Source of the DNA: Caldisericia bacterium
Lineage (GTDB): Bacteria > Caldisericota > Caldisericia > JAAYUI01
DNA: 64,000 bases
Assembly (NCBI GenBank): GCA_017999835.1
Contig: JAGNLA010000001.1
Coordinates: 1-64,000, forward strand
Direction: 5' to 3'
Shown: piece after piece, positions 1-6,516 of the stretch
Layout: the number at the start of each line of letters is the position of its first letter
Position numbering within the stretch: position 1 is the first letter of the stretch
Made by a program: the position numbers and the translations under genes
The notes under the pieces: model-generated
What the model was told of the DNA's origin: nothing
Databases searched by the model: none
The model's input: only the letters and a program-made list of their open reading frames with translations

Positions 1-79
1 ACTTGCAGGAGCTGCACTTGAGCTTCTGTCTTCTTACTTTATACAGTTTTGTGTTGCCACACCTTGGGCATGTTTTCAT
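1..79 (-). CDS. Partial transposase, zinc-ribbon N-terminus (IS1595-like)
   Basis: Only the first 26 codons are visible; the gene runs off the left edge. The translation starts MKTCPRCG and continues to CSSCK, giving two CxxC knuckles about 19 residues apart with basic residues between them. This is the usual layout of the N-terminal zinc ribbon of IS1595-family transposases. An in-frame ATG four codons upstream (position 91) is an alternative start; the chosen start has a GGTGGTGA purine stretch just before it. A free-standing zinc-ribbon protein cannot be excluded because the catalytic DDE region is outside the window. Confidence 0.5.
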   Translation of the reverse strand, partial: MKTCPRCGNTKLYKVRRQKLKCSSCK

Positions 80-127
80 AGTCACCACCATTGTAATGCA
101 TTTGGTGGCTAATTTGGAGAATTACCC
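1..127 (-). mobile_element. Probable terminal part of an IS1595-type insertion sequence (cut by window edge)
   Basis: The extreme left edge carries, on the minus strand, the start of a zinc-ribbon ORF typical of IS1595-family transposases, preceded by about 45 bases with no other gene. The stretch just upstream of that ORF (about 80-127) starts with GGGTAATTC on the minus strand and could be the terminal repeat. The stop codon of the neighbouring lipoprotein gene lies inside this putative end, as expected if the element inserted into or next to that gene. The opposite end is outside the window, so neither the inverted repeat nor a target duplication can be confirmed. Confidence 0.35.
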
Positions 128-520
128 ACTTATTTTTGTTTTGTTTGCTTCATACCAGAACCTTGAACCGACTCTGTTTTGCATGTCGTAAAGATTCTCA
201 ATTACATCATTTCCGCCCCGATCTTTTGTCTTCCAAAAATAATTTCCTGTCTGTCCATCTTGATAGAGATAGCTACCATCATCTTTTTCCAGGATTATTT
301 TGTTTTTCTTTGTCTGCTGCCATCGTTCTAGCTTATCTTTGTAAACTGTTTCTTTGTTTTCAACAGATTCGTCAATTAATTGGTCGCCAGGCTCGACTTC
401 GACAATCTGCTGTTCCCCATTTTTGTAAAAAGTTATAGAGATGTTGTGATTGTCAGTTGTTTTTGAACAACCAGCCAGAAGTGCGACAATAAGAAGCGAA
501 ACACCCAATGTTTTTCCCAT
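122..520 (-). CDS. Small putative lipoprotein, unknown function
   Basis: This 132-residue protein has a lipoprotein signal: charged start (MGK), hydrophobic stretch to about residue 17, and the lipobox LLAGC with Cys18 as the predicted lipidated residue. The mature part is hydrophilic and charged, with no recognised family. It probably sits on the outer face of the cytoplasmic membrane. The last codons and stop (TAA at 122-124) fall in what may be the end of an insertion element, so the natural C-terminus may have been replaced. No Shine-Dalgarno precedes the ATG; a TTGACA/CATCAT promoter ends 6 nt upstream, suggesting a leaderless message. Confidence 0.7.
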   Translation of the reverse strand: MGKTLGVSLLIVALLAGCSKTTDNHNISITFYKNGEQQIVEVEPGDQLIDESVENKETVYKDKLERWQQTKKNKIILEKDDGSYLYQDGQTGNYFWKTKDRGGNDVIENLYDMQNRVGSRFWYEANKTKISG

Positions 521-526
521 GAGAAA

Positions 527-554
527 ATGATGATTATTTTTGGGTTAATGTCAA
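527..554 (-). promoter_or_regulatory. Promoter of the small lipoprotein gene (leaderless type)
   Basis: On the minus strand a perfect -35 TTGACA (554-549) is followed by a 16-nt spacer and a -10 CATCAT (532-527). Only 6 nt separate the -10 from the ATG, so transcription would start at or next to the start codon. Confidence 0.5.
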
Positions 555-557
555 GTG

Positions 558-824
558 TCAGTTGTTTTGGTATAACACGACTACAGTTACAAGAATTGTA
601 CTTCCAAAGCTGCTCTGGAAGACATTAACATCGTGGCTGACTTTAAAGTTTGTTATGTTGTTTTCAGTAATCCAGGTGATGGCTGTTTTCATGACTTTTT
701 CCAATAATTCGTATCCAGTTTCGCTTGAAGTGCCAAAGACATACGCCGTGGCTTCATCCTTGAAGATCATGCAATTCCAGGCTGAGTCGTTGTAAATTTT
801 TTCTTCCATGCTCCCCTTTGACAC
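558..824 (-). CDS. Hypothetical protein, 88 residues
   Basis: I do not recognise this protein. It is soluble, of mixed charge, with no signal peptide or membrane segment, and ends in a hydrophobic beta-like strand (TILVTVVVLY). Two starts are possible: GTG at 824, or ATG five codons in (809), which has AAAGGGGAG immediately before it at short spacing. It lies 20 nt downstream of glmM on the same strand and is probably cotranscribed as the last gene of the infC-rpmI-rplT-glmM unit. No function can be assigned. Confidence 0.6.
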   Translation of the reverse strand: MSKGSMEEKIYNDSAWNCMIFKDEATAYVFGTSSETGYELLEKVMKTAITWITENNITNFKVSHDVNVFQSSFGSTILVTVVVLYQNN

Positions 825-844
825 TAAAAATTATCGTTTGTTTT

Positions 845-2161
845 TTAGATACCAAATTGTGATTTGATTTGGTTGGCGGCTTCGCTTACAACCTGTTGGC
901 ACAAATTTTCATCTGAGGCTTCGACCATGACTCTGATTTTTGGTTCGGTGCCTGAAGGTCTGATCAGTATTCTGCCGTGACCGTCGAGTTTTTTGTTTGC
1001 CAAAATTGTTAACTCCTCAACGATGCCAGAGTTTAAAACTTCGTTTTTGTCTCTGACCTTTACGTTGATCAGTTGCTGTGGGTAGGTTGGAATTTCTGCT
1101 GCTGCCTGCTTGAGTGTTTTGCCAAGACCAAGAAGGGATTTGGCAAGGGTGAGAGCTGTTAGGGTTCCGTCACCTGTTGTGGTGCGGTCACTGATGATAA
1201 CGTGGCCTGACTGTTCTCCGCCAAGGTTTGCGCCAGTCTCAAGCATCATCTGGTAGACATAACGGTCACCGACCTGGGCTCTGCTCATTTTAATTCCGTG
1301 ATTGACCAGGTATTCTTCCAGACCCATGTTTGTCATGACTGTTGTTATCATGGTGTTGTTTGGGAGACGTTTGTCTTTGAAATAGGTTGCGATGATGCCC
1401 ATCATCTTGTCGCCATCGACAAGATTGCCTTCATGATCACAAGCAATGCAGCGATCGCCGTCGCCGTCAAAGGCAAATCCGAGCCACGCGCCGGAGTCTT
1501 TGACCATTTGGCACATGGTATCAGGTTCAGTTGAGCCGCAATTGACATTGATCATGTTTCCATCGGGTTTGTCGCCGAAGGTAATAATCTCTGCACCGAG
1601 CTTGGTAAAGGCAAATGGGGCAGAATAACACGTCGCACCGAAAGCACAATCGAGAACAATTTTTTTGCCTGTTAGATTGAGCTTAACGTCTCCAACGAGC
1701 TCCATGGCATATTTTTTCCACATTTCATCGGTTTGATGCGACCCATGAACCGAGTCGTGACCGTTTGGATCGTTGCGAAGCATCGATTCTATCGAATCCT
1801 CTTCTTCGTCCAGCAGTTTTACTCCTTTTGGCCCGAAGAATTTGATGCCGTTGTACTCGATTGGGTTGTGGGAAGCGGAAATGACGGCGCCGTAATTGCC
1901 AAATTCGCGGCAGAGCCTGGCAAGGCCGGGTGTTGGAATGACGCCGATGTTGACGACTTTCCAACCGTTTCCAACAAAACCTTTTGCAAGCTGTGCCTCA
2001 ATCTCGGGACCAGATATGCGGGTGTCCCTGCCGATGAGCAAAACCTTGTCGGCTTTGTCAAAAAAACGTGCCGCTGAATCAGCAATCCTTAAAACGAGAT
2101 CAGGGGTGAGCTCTGTTCCAGCCACACCCCTGACACCGTCAGTTCCAAAAAGTCTTGGCAT
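845..2161 (-). CDS. glmM: Phosphoglucosamine mutase
   Basis: Cytoplasmic enzyme interconverting glucosamine-6-phosphate and glucosamine-1-phosphate on the route to UDP-GlcNAc. All alpha-D-phosphohexomutase landmarks are visible: the FGTDGVRG opening, the phosphoserine loop ISASHNP with catalytic Ser97, the Mg-binding loop DGDGDR (232-237), the sugar-binding GGEQSGH near residue 315, and the phosphate-binding RPSGTEP near residue 405. The 438-residue length is normal. The start overlaps the rplT stop by one base (TAATG), so it is translationally coupled to the ribosomal-protein operon. glmS, the preceding enzyme of the pathway, is at 49846 in this window. Confidence 0.96.
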   Translation of the reverse strand: MPRLFGTDGVRGVAGTELTPDLVLRIADSAARFFDKADKVLLIGRDTRISGPEIEAQLAKGFVGNGWKVVNIGVIPTPGLARLCREFGNYGAVISASHNPIEYNGIKFFGPKGVKLLDEEEDSIESMLRNDPNGHDSVHGSHQTDEMWKKYAMELVGDVKLNLTGKKIVLDCAFGATCYSAPFAFTKLGAEIITFGDKPDGNMINVNCGSTEPDTMCQMVKDSGAWLGFAFDGDGDRCIACDHEGNLVDGDKMMGIIATYFKDKRLPNNTMITTVMTNMGLEEYLVNHGIKMSRAQVGDRYVYQMMLETGANLGGEQSGHVIISDRTTTGDGTLTALTLAKSLLGLGKTLKQAAAEIPTYPQQLINVKVRDKNEVLNSGIVEELTILANKKLDGHGRILIRPSGTEPKIRVMVEASDENLCQQVVSEAANQIKSQFGI

Positions 2162-2517
2162 TAGTGCTTAAGATTTGCCTTTGCAAGTTCGACATATTTT
2201 GCAAATGCTGCGATGTCTTCGATGGCAAGTTTTGCAAGGATTTTTCTGTCGACATCGGCGCCTGCGTTGTTAAGGCCGGCGATGAGCTTGCTGTATGTGA
2301 GGCCGTTCATTCTTGCTGCAGCGTTGATTCTTGAGATCCAAAGGCTTCTGAAGTCTCTTCTTCTCTGCCTTCTGTGCACGAACTCGTAACGCATGGCGTG
2401 CATTACTTGTTCTTTTGCTACCTTGTATCTCCTGTGGGCTGCACCAAAGAATCCTGATGCTCTCTTTAATATTTTCCTTCTTTTCTTGATAGAGATAACG
2501 CCAGTCTTAATTCTCAT
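2161..2517 (-). CDS. rplT: 50S ribosomal protein L20
   Basis: A 118-residue, highly basic protein with the L20 pattern: N-terminal RIKTGV, the long helix rich in Arg/Lys (RYKVAKEQVMHAMRYEFVHR in parts), the RRDFRSLWI segment, and the C-terminal globular half with TYSKLIAGL and AFAKYVELA. L20 binds 23S rRNA early in 50S assembly. Its start overlaps the rpmI stop by 4 nt (ATGA). In the conserved infC-rpmI-rplT operon L20 commonly represses translation by binding the mRNA leader; a structured leader is present upstream of infC here. Confidence 0.97.
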   Translation of the reverse strand: MRIKTGVISIKKRRKILKRASGFFGAAHRRYKVAKEQVMHAMRYEFVHRRQRRRDFRSLWISRINAAARMNGLTYSKLIAGLNNAGADVDRKILAKLAIEDIAAFAKYVELAKANLKH

Positions 2518-2771
2518 GCTTGCTCCTCCTTGGTCACTTGCTTACCAATTCTGATCTTTCTGCCTTTGATTCCATTTGGAAGAAGAGCACGAAGCATTGG
2601 GACGTTGGTTTTGTCGACTTCTTGAAGTCTCATTTTTTCTTTGAGATAGGACTTTGACTTTCTGCCCCTTATGTGGGAAGCGCCTGCGCCCTGGCTGCGA
2701 ATCTTGCCGGAACCGGTGATTCTGTATCTCTTTTTAGCTGAGCTCCTTGTTTTCGTCTTTAACTTTGGCAT
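2514..2771 (-). CDS. rpmI: 50S ribosomal protein L35 with C-terminal extension
   Basis: This is L35 by its opening (MPKLKTKTRSSAKKRYRITGSGKI), the central basic patch, and the MLRALLPNG end of the family core. The family is usually about 65 residues; this protein has 85 because some 18-20 residues (KGRKIRIGKQVTKEEQA) follow the normal end. A good Shine-Dalgarno, AAAGGAG, lies 7 nt before the ATG, inside infC. The rpmI start overlaps the 3' end of infC by 38 nt and its stop overlaps rplT by 4 nt, so the three genes are tightly coupled. Confidence 0.94.
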   Translation of the reverse strand: MPKLKTKTRSSAKKRYRITGSGKIRSQGAGASHIRGRKSKSYLKEKMRLQEVDKTNVPMLRALLPNGIKGRKIRIGKQVTKEEQA

Positions 2772-3294
2772 TTCCTGACTCCTTTTGCTTGGTCGGACCG
2801 ATGATCATGATCATGTTTCGGCCTTCCTGCTTTGGTTGCTGTTCGACTGTTCCGAGGTTTGAAACATCTTGCGCGATTTTCTGCAACAGCTCGTACCCCT
2901 GGTCTTTGTGCTGCATTTCACGGCCTCTGAAACGGATGACGACTTTTGCTTTGTCGCCTGCGAGCAAGAATCGTTTTACATGGCCGATTTTTGTTTGATA
3001 ATCGCCTATGTCAACACTCAGTCGAAACTGCATTTCTTTTAGTTCCGTCTGAGCCTGCTTGCGCTTGTTTTCTTTAGCCTTCTTCTCGATCTCATATTTA
3101 TATTTACCATAGTCGAGAAGTTTGCAAACCGGTGGATTGCTGTTCGGGGAGATTTCAACGAGGTCGAGACCATCCAAGGCAGCCATTTCGAGGGCTTTTC
3201 TGGTGTCTACAATGCCGACCTGCTGTCCGTCGTCGTCAATTAACCTGACTTCGCGGCTGCGAATCTCCTTATTGATTCTCAATTTCTTTTCGAT
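2734..3294 (-). CDS. infC: Translation initiation factor IF-3, ATC start
   Basis: IF-3 binds the 30S subunit and proofreads initiator tRNA and start codon. After the start the protein reads EKKLRINKEIRSREVRLIDDDG, the standard IF-3 opening, followed by the linker helix and the C-terminal domain (CKLLDYGKYKYE, FRLSVDIGDYQTKI, VVIRFRGRE). The only well-placed start after GGAGGT (3304-3299) is ATC at 3294, giving 186 residues, close to the family norm. The nearest upstream NUG would add about 27 unrelated residues. Rare non-AUG starts on infC allow IF-3 to repress its own synthesis in enterobacteria, so autoregulation is likely. The 3' end overlaps rpmI by 38 nt. Confidence 0.85.
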   Translation of the reverse strand: MEKKLRINKEIRSREVRLIDDDGQQVGIVDTRKALEMAALDGLDLVEISPNSNPPVCKLLDYGKYKYEIEKKAKENKRKQAQTELKEMQFRLSVDIGDYQTKIGHVKRFLLAGDKAKVVIRFRGREMQHKDQGYELLQKIAQDVSNLGTVEQQPKQEGRNMIMIIGPTKQKESGNAKVKDENKELS

Positions 3295-3298
3295 ATTT

Positions 3299-3304
3299 AC
3301 CTCC
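3299..3304 (-). promoter_or_regulatory. Shine-Dalgarno that sets the infC ATC start
   Basis: GGAGGT on the minus strand lies 4 nt before ATC (3294-3292). No ATG, GTG or TTG lies within the normal window, so this site argues for the rare start codon. Confidence 0.65.
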
Positions 3305-3332
3305 AGGGTAATGCGAACCTGCAACAGATTTG

Positions 3333-3375
3333 ACCTGTGGATTTTCACCGACAGGTGGATAGCACTCGCTACCAC
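3333..3375 (-). promoter_or_regulatory. Structured 5' leader of infC-rpmI-rplT (candidate L20/IF-3 autoregulatory element)
   Basis: In the leader RNA, GUGGUAGC (3375-3368) pairs with GCUA and CCAC (3363-3355) around a GAGU tetraloop, with one bulged U: eight pairs. ACCUGU (3356-3351), which partly overlaps the 3' arm, can alternatively pair with ACAGGU (3338-3333) or GCAGGU (3322-3317). Competing stems upstream of infC fit the known ribosomal-protein feedback at this operon, but no match to a named leader family was tested. Confidence 0.45.
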
Positions 3376-3384
3376 TTGGTTCTT

Positions 3385-3413
3385 AGATTAATGCATGGAT
3401 TCTTGCTTGTCAA
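3385..3413 (-). promoter_or_regulatory. Promoter of the infC operon
   Basis: A perfect -35 TTGACA (3413-3408), a 17-nt spacer and -10 TAATCT (3390-3385). Transcription would start near 3378, giving a leader of about 84 nt before the infC start. Confidence 0.75.
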
Positions 3414-3454
3414 GTTAAGAAAACCGTAATTGTATTGATGTCTTGAAAATTTGC

Positions 3455-3482
3455 TTGCAACGATTGCCCTCTGTGCTAGAAT
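3455..3482 (+). promoter_or_regulatory. Promoter of the malic enzyme operon
   Basis: -35 TTGCAA (3455-3460), 16-nt spacer, -10 TAGAAT (3477-3482). It is the only evident promoter in front of a plus-strand run of 20 closely packed genes ending at the terminator near 21850. It diverges from the infC promoter. Confidence 0.6.
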
Positions 3483-3506
3483 TATTCTGTTTTTAGAAAG
3501 GCATTA

Positions 3507-4751
3507 ATGGAAAGAAAACTTGGAAAGTATGACATAGAGTCTCTCCAGGAGCATAAAAAGCATCATGGAAAGATTGAAATTGCGGTTAAAGCTGATCTCA
3601 GGTCGAGACATGCGCTCTCGGTTTGGTACACACCTGGTGTTGCCCAACCCTGTAGAGAGATTTCCAGCGATCCTGGGAAGGTTTATGATTACACGATTAA
3701 AGGCAATACAATTGCCGTTGCAACCGATGGCAGCCGTGTACTTGGCTTGGGAAATATTGGCGCAGCAGCGTCCATTCCTGTGATGGAGGGCAAGTGTGCA
3801 TTGTTTCGAGAATATGGTGGAGTCGACGCCTTTCCGCTATGTCTTAACGTAAGATCAAATGAAGAGTTTGTGAAAACAATTAAAGCCGTCGAGCCAATCC
3901 TTGGCGGAATAAATCTTGAAGACATACAGATTCCAAATTGTTTTGAAATTGAGTCGAAACTCAAAGATGAATTGCAAATTCCAGTTTTCCATGATGACCA
4001 GCATGGCACTGCCGTTGTGGTGTTGGCAGCTCTCGAAAATGCGCTCAAGCTTCAGAACAAGAAGATTCAAAACCTGAAAATAGTGATTTCCGGTGCCGGT
4101 GCAGCCGGTTCAGCCATCGGAAAGCTTCTTGTGGCTGCTGGCGCTGAAAACATCGTCATGTGTGACAGGGGCGGAGCTGTCTATGAGGGTAGAGGAACTC
4201 ACTGGATGCCTTACATGGATGAGCTTGTCAAGATAACCAATAAGGACAATTTCAAAGGTACACTCAAGGAAGCCCTTGTCGGTGCTGACGTTTTCATCGG
4301 TGCTGCCTGCCCGGGTCTCATTGATAGGGATGATATTTCAAAGATGAACAAAAATCCGATCTGCTTCCCTCTCTCCAACCCTGATCCTGATATTGAGCCT
4401 GCTGAAGCAATTGCTGGTGGAGCAGCAATTGTTGGTACAGGCAGGTCAGACTTGCCCAACCAAATAAATAATTTGCTGGCTTTTCCGGGCATCATGAGAG
4501 GCGCTTTGGACTCCAGAGCGCGTCACATAAATGAAGAAATGAAGACAGCAGCAGCAAAAGCCATTGCAAGTCTTCTGCCAGAAAATGAGCTAAATCCTGG
4601 CAACATAATAGTAGAACCGTTCAGGGATGGCGTGGCAACCACTGTTGCAAAGGCTGTTGCAAAAGCTGCTTTTGATTCCAAAGTCGCAAGGATAAACCTG
4701 ACTTTAGATGAGGTTTATAAAATCATAGACGAGAGGCTCCAGGGCAAATGA
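3507..4751 (+). CDS. NAD(P)-dependent malic enzyme
   Basis: Oxidative decarboxylation of malate to pyruvate and CO2 in the cytoplasm. The 414-residue protein is the short bacterial form without a phosphotransacetylase tail. Visible landmarks: YTPGVA with catalytic Tyr41, the VATDGSRVLGLGNIG stretch (71-85), MEGKCALF with catalytic Lys96, metal-binding acids around HDDQHGTA (162-169), and the Rossmann motif GAGAAGSAIG (196-205). AGAAAGG precedes the ATG. Its stop overlaps the tgt start by 4 nt. Pyruvate formed here could feed ferredoxin-linked metabolism; cofactor choice cannot be read from the sequence with confidence. Confidence 0.93.
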   Translation: MERKLGKYDIESLQEHKKHHGKIEIAVKADLRSRHALSVWYTPGVAQPCREISSDPGKVYDYTIKGNTIAVATDGSRVLGLGNIGAAASIPVMEGKCALFREYGGVDAFPLCLNVRSNEEFVKTIKAVEPILGGINLEDIQIPNCFEIESKLKDELQIPVFHDDQHGTAVVVLAALENALKLQNKKIQNLKIVISGAGAAGSAIGKLLVAAGAENIVMCDRGGAVYEGRGTHWMPYMDELVKITNKDNFKGTLKEALVGADVFIGAACPGLIDRDDISKMNKNPICFPLSNPDPDIEPAEAIAGGAAIVGTGRSDLPNQINNLLAFPGIMRGALDSRARHINEEMKTAAAKAIASLLPENELNPGNIIVEPFRDGVATTVAKAVAKAAFDSKVARINLTLDEVYKIIDERLQGK

Positions 4752-5878
4752 GCTGCTACGAGCTTCAAGCAAAATCAGGCAGAGCCAGAGCTGGAATACT
4801 GACGACTGCTCATGGAAAAATTGAGACGCCAGTGTTCATGCCTGTTGGCACTCAGGCAACAGTTAAAGCTCTGACGCCTGAGCAGGTCTCCGATATTGGT
4901 TTTAAATTGATTCTTGGCAACACATATCATCTGATGCTTCAGCCAGGTGACGATATCGTCCAGGAAGCTGGTGGACTGCACAAGTTCATGAACTGGCCAG
5001 GCGCAATCCTCACCGATTCAGGCGGTTTTCAGGTCATGAGCCAGTCGTCGCTGCGCGAGATCACAGAGGAAGGCGTCGAGTTCAAATCTTATCTTGACGG
5101 TTCAAAGCATTTTCTGAGCCCTGAACTTGCCATCGAAACCCAACAAAAACTTGGAGCAGACATCATCATGGTTTTGGATATTTGCACAAAATATCCGATG
5201 GATCAGAAAAGAACGAGACATTTTACAGAGATAACACACAGGTGGGCAAAGCGCTCGCTTGACGCAAAAACAAGACAAGATCAGCTGATGTTTGCCATTG
5301 TTCAGGGCGGATTCGACCTTCCTGACCGTGCGTGGTCAGCTGATGTCCTTACATCGATGGACTTTGATGGATTTGCGGTCGGTTCCTTGTCCGTTGGCGA
5401 ACCCCTCGAAGTAGCAGGCGAAATCCTTGATGTGGTTGTTCCCAGGTTGCCTCAAGACAAGCCAAGATACCTCATGGGCGTAGGCGACCCGGCTGGAATA
5501 ATTCAAGGGATTTCTGAAGGCATCGATATGTTTGATTGTGTGCTGCCAACAAGGCTTGGACGTAATGGTGCTGTCATGGTTGAGGAAGGTGCAGTCAACA
5601 TCACCCGCTCAAAATGGGCGAGGGACTTTTCTCCAATTGACCCAAACTGCACCTGCTACACATGCCGAAATTATTCTAAAGCATATCTCAGGCATCTTTT
5701 CAAATCTCATGAAATGTTGGCTGCAACGCTTGCCACCATCCACAACATTCATTTCCTCAAAACTGTTGTCGATGGAGCAAGAAAAGCAATTTTTGACGGT
5801 AATTTCAACGAGTACAAAAATCGCTGGATGGAATGGAGGATCGGTCAAAATGGTGACTCTGGAGAAACTGATCAATGA
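4748..5878 (+). CDS. tgt: Queuine/preQ1 tRNA-ribosyltransferase (tRNA-guanine transglycosylase)
   Basis: Exchanges guanine-34 of GUN-anticodon tRNAs for preQ1, a step of queuosine synthesis. The 376-residue protein shows the catalytic DSGGFQ loop (general-base Asp90), FDCVLPTRLGRNG carrying the nucleophilic Asp, and the structural zinc site CTCYTC followed by a His about 26 residues later. It overlaps the malic enzyme gene by 4 nt and the downstream HD gene by 29 nt. A queuosine-precursor transporter-like gene (queT) lies at 34664, so this organism may import rather than make the precursor. Confidence 0.96.
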   Translation: MSCYELQAKSGRARAGILTTAHGKIETPVFMPVGTQATVKALTPEQVSDIGFKLILGNTYHLMLQPGDDIVQEAGGLHKFMNWPGAILTDSGGFQVMSQSSLREITEEGVEFKSYLDGSKHFLSPELAIETQQKLGADIIMVLDICTKYPMDQKRTRHFTEITHRWAKRSLDAKTRQDQLMFAIVQGGFDLPDRAWSADVLTSMDFDGFAVGSLSVGEPLEVAGEILDVVVPRLPQDKPRYLMGVGDPAGIIQGISEGIDMFDCVLPTRLGRNGAVMVEEGAVNITRSKWARDFSPIDPNCTCYTCRNYSKAYLRHLFKSHEMLAATLATIHNIHFLKTVVDGARKAIFDGNFNEYKNRWMEWRIGQNGDSGETDQ

Positions 5879-6503
5879 CCCTTATATAACCGAACTTCTG
5901 AAAGAATCTGATGCAACAGCAGAGAAACTTGGCATAACAGAGCACGGCCAAAAGCACGCCACGATAACGGCGCAATACGCCAGAAAAATCTGTGAAGGTT
6001 TGCAGCTTGACCAATCGGAAACCATGATGGCCATTGTTGCTTCATATATCCATGATGTTGGAAACCTGACCGGCAGAGAAATTCATGGACAGATTGGTTC
6101 AGCGATTTTGGTGCCAATTTTGATGAAATATAACGTCGACCCGCTGGAGATGGCAAGGATTATCTCGGCTGTTGCCCATCATGATGATGAAGAACCTAGG
6201 ATTACAAATGCAACAACAGCAATTGTCATCATGGCTGACAAATCAGATGTCAGACGTTCGCGCGTGAGAAACCCTTTCGAAGTTGAAAAAGACATCCACG
6301 ACAGGGTCAATTTTGCAGTTACGGAAAGTAACATTATAGTTAAAGGCACAAATGTCACCCTCAGCCTGACGCTGGATGAGACAATCGCCTGTACGGCTGA
6401 TTATCTCGAGATTTTTTCAGGCAGGATGATTGCAATGCGAACAGCCGCAAAATTTTTGGGCTGCCAGTATGAGTTGGTAATCAACGGTAACAGGATTTTG
6501 TAA
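5850..6503 (+). CDS. HD-domain phosphohydrolase
   Basis: A 217-residue cytoplasmic protein with a complete HD metal site: His36 (HGQKHA), His68-Asp69 (SYIHDVGN), His79/His110-111 (AHHDDEEP) and Asp130 (IMADKSD). HD proteins hydrolyse phosphoester bonds of nucleotides or cyclic dinucleotides; the substrate is not evident here. The ATG at 5850 lies within the tgt 3' end and is preceded by GGAGG about 10 nt upstream; GTG at 5853 is an alternative. It sits between tgt and thrS, 13 nt before thrS, suggesting cotranscription but not a specific role. Confidence 0.82.
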   Translation: MVTLEKLINDPYITELLKESDATAEKLGITEHGQKHATITAQYARKICEGLQLDQSETMMAIVASYIHDVGNLTGREIHGQIGSAILVPILMKYNVDPLEMARIISAVAHHDDEEPRITNATTAIVIMADKSDVRRSRVRNPFEVEKDIHDRVNFAVTESNIIVKGTNVTLSLTLDETIACTADYLEIFSGRMIAMRTAAKFLGCQYELVINGNRIL

Positions 6504-6516
6504 AAGGAGGAAATCA

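Noticed and set aside
3-191. Plus-strand ORF at the left edge
   Set aside because: It covers the antisense of a convincing zinc-ribbon ORF and the lipoprotein end, with no start signals or recognisable product.
5532-5849. N-terminal extension of the HD protein into tgt
   Set aside because: The extra residues are an out-of-frame shadow of tgt; the SD and the HD family start support ATG 5850.
6504-6516. T-box leader upstream of thrS
   Set aside because: The 13-nt gap after the HD gene is too short for any riboswitch.
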